Source of the DNA: Clostridia bacterium
Lineage (GTDB): Bacteria > Bacillota > Clostridia > Peptostreptococcales > Anaerovoracaceae
Assembly: GCA_024403005.1 (NCBI GenBank)
Contig: JAKSSQ010000004.1
Coordinates: forward strand, 1-22,909
Reading direction: 5' to 3'
Length of the DNA: 22,909 nucleotides
Shown here: piece by piece, positions 22,310-22,909 of the stretch
Position numbering within the stretch: the first letter of the stretch is position 1
How the letters are laid out: every line of letters begins with the position of its first letter
Program-made: the position numbers and the translations under genes
The notes under the pieces: model-generated
Databases searched by the model: none
What the model was told of the DNA's origin: nothing
What the model saw: the letters and a program-made list of their open reading frames with translations, nothing else

Positions 22310-22909
22310 TTAGTCAATCAGCGGAAGGCTGAACCAGAAGGTGCTTCCCTCGCCTACAACGCTGTCAACACCGTACTTTGCGCCGTGTTTTTCGAGGATT
22401 TCCTTAGCGATGTTAAGGCCGAGGCCTGTTCCGGAGCGGGCGCGCTTGCCGCGCTGGCTGGCGCGTTCGTATCTGTTCCAGATGTTTTCGATGTCCGAGG
22501 GGTCAATGCCCACACCGCGGTCTTTTACGGACAGGATAATCCATCCGTTTTCCACGGTGAACGCAACGTCTATAGTCTTATCGTCTGCACTGTAGCGGAC
22601 TGCATTGGATATGAAGTTGGAGATTACCTGCTCGATTCTGCGTTCGTCCGCTTCTACCAGGTATTCGCCGGGGAGCGGGTTGAAGTTGAACACAAATCCA
22701 TCCTGATCTTCCAGGATTCTGTAGGTTGCAAGGACGCCTGCAGTTAATTTCTGCAGGTCTGCAGGCTTGAGCTCAATGGTCTCCACACCGGCCTGAAGCC
22801 TTGAAATTGCAAGGATATCGTTAACCAGGTAGCTTAATCTGTCCGATTCTTCGATGATTACGTTAAGGTGCTCTGCTCTCTTTTCCGGGTTGTCGCCGGA
22901 AAGGTCTCT
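22310..22909 (-). CDS. Sensor histidine kinase, C-terminal part (5' end beyond the window)
   Basis: The frame is open to the right edge, so the gene starts outside; about 200 residues are visible. They begin in the second helix of the HisKA dimerisation domain (EHLNVIIEESDRLSYLVNDI); the phosphorylated His box lies beyond the edge. The HATPase domain is complete: N box RRIEQVISNFISNAVRYS, G1 DRGVGI, F-like box NIWNRYERA and G2 GTGLGLNIAKEILEKHG, ending GEGSTFWFSLPL. This is the HisKA/HATPase arrangement of OmpR-partner kinases such as PhoR. The response regulator and the input domain are not in view, so the signal is unknown. carD follows after 51 bases with a separate promoter. Confidence 0.93.
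   Translation of the reverse strand, partial: RDLSGDNPEKRAEHLNVIIEESDRLSYLVNDILAISRLQAGVETIELKPADLQKLTAGVLATYRILEDQDGFVFNFNPLPGEYLVEADERRIEQVISNFISNAVRYSADDKTIDVAFTVENGWIILSVKDRGVGIDPSDIENIWNRYERASQRGKRARSGTGLGLNIAKEILEKHGAKYGVDSVVGEGSTFWFSLPLID

Overview
The window looks like chromosomal DNA of a Firmicute, most likely of class Clostridia. The basis is the gene string on the minus strand (carD, a PIN/TRAM membrane protein, ispDF, proS, cysS, mrnC, rlmB, sigH, tRNA-Thr), consensus sigma-A promoters, strong AGGAGG ribosome binding sites and several TTG/GTG starts. I cannot name the genus; something near the Anaerovoracaceae / old Family XIII group is only a guess. Genes are densely packed, and no gene-free stretch exceeds about 230 bases.

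Left edge, plus strand (1-2761): a tetrapyrrole operon with the 3' part of a fused uroporphyrinogen-III methyltransferase/synthase, hemB and a precorrin-2 dehydrogenase. It points to siroheme (and perhaps cobamide or heme) synthesis and ends at a strong terminator. Next, on the minus strand (2819-5229), come a TetR regulator, a YggT membrane protein, a protein of unknown function with a C-terminal helix-turn-helix-like module, and a von Willebrand A (VWA) protein. A terminator-like hairpin that could trade partners with a start codon lies before the unknown gene. The last two genes are the least explained pair in the window.

Accessory middle (5230-9404): a TauE/SafE-type (TSUP) permease divergent from tetR, a large RocB-like M20 peptidase, and a Fic-domain protein divergent from rocB. 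The fic promoter start region carries a perfect 26-bp palindrome plus a third half-site, which suggests tight repression and possibly autoregulation through the protein's C-terminal winged helix. The fic terminator also abuts the 3' end of tRNA-Thr.

Right part, minus strand (9404-22909): in transcription order, a partial sensor histidine kinase, then carD with its own promoter, a PIN/TRAM protein, ispDF (isoprenoids), proS, a cyclophilin, cysS, a 66-residue unknown protein, mrnC, two tandem MFS transporters, thyA, rlmB, dfrA, sigH and tRNA-Thr. Most genes overlap or lie within a few bases of each other, so they probably form one long operon. thyA and dfrA sit where many clostridia carry thyX, as expected because ThyA makes dihydrofolate that DfrA must reduce.
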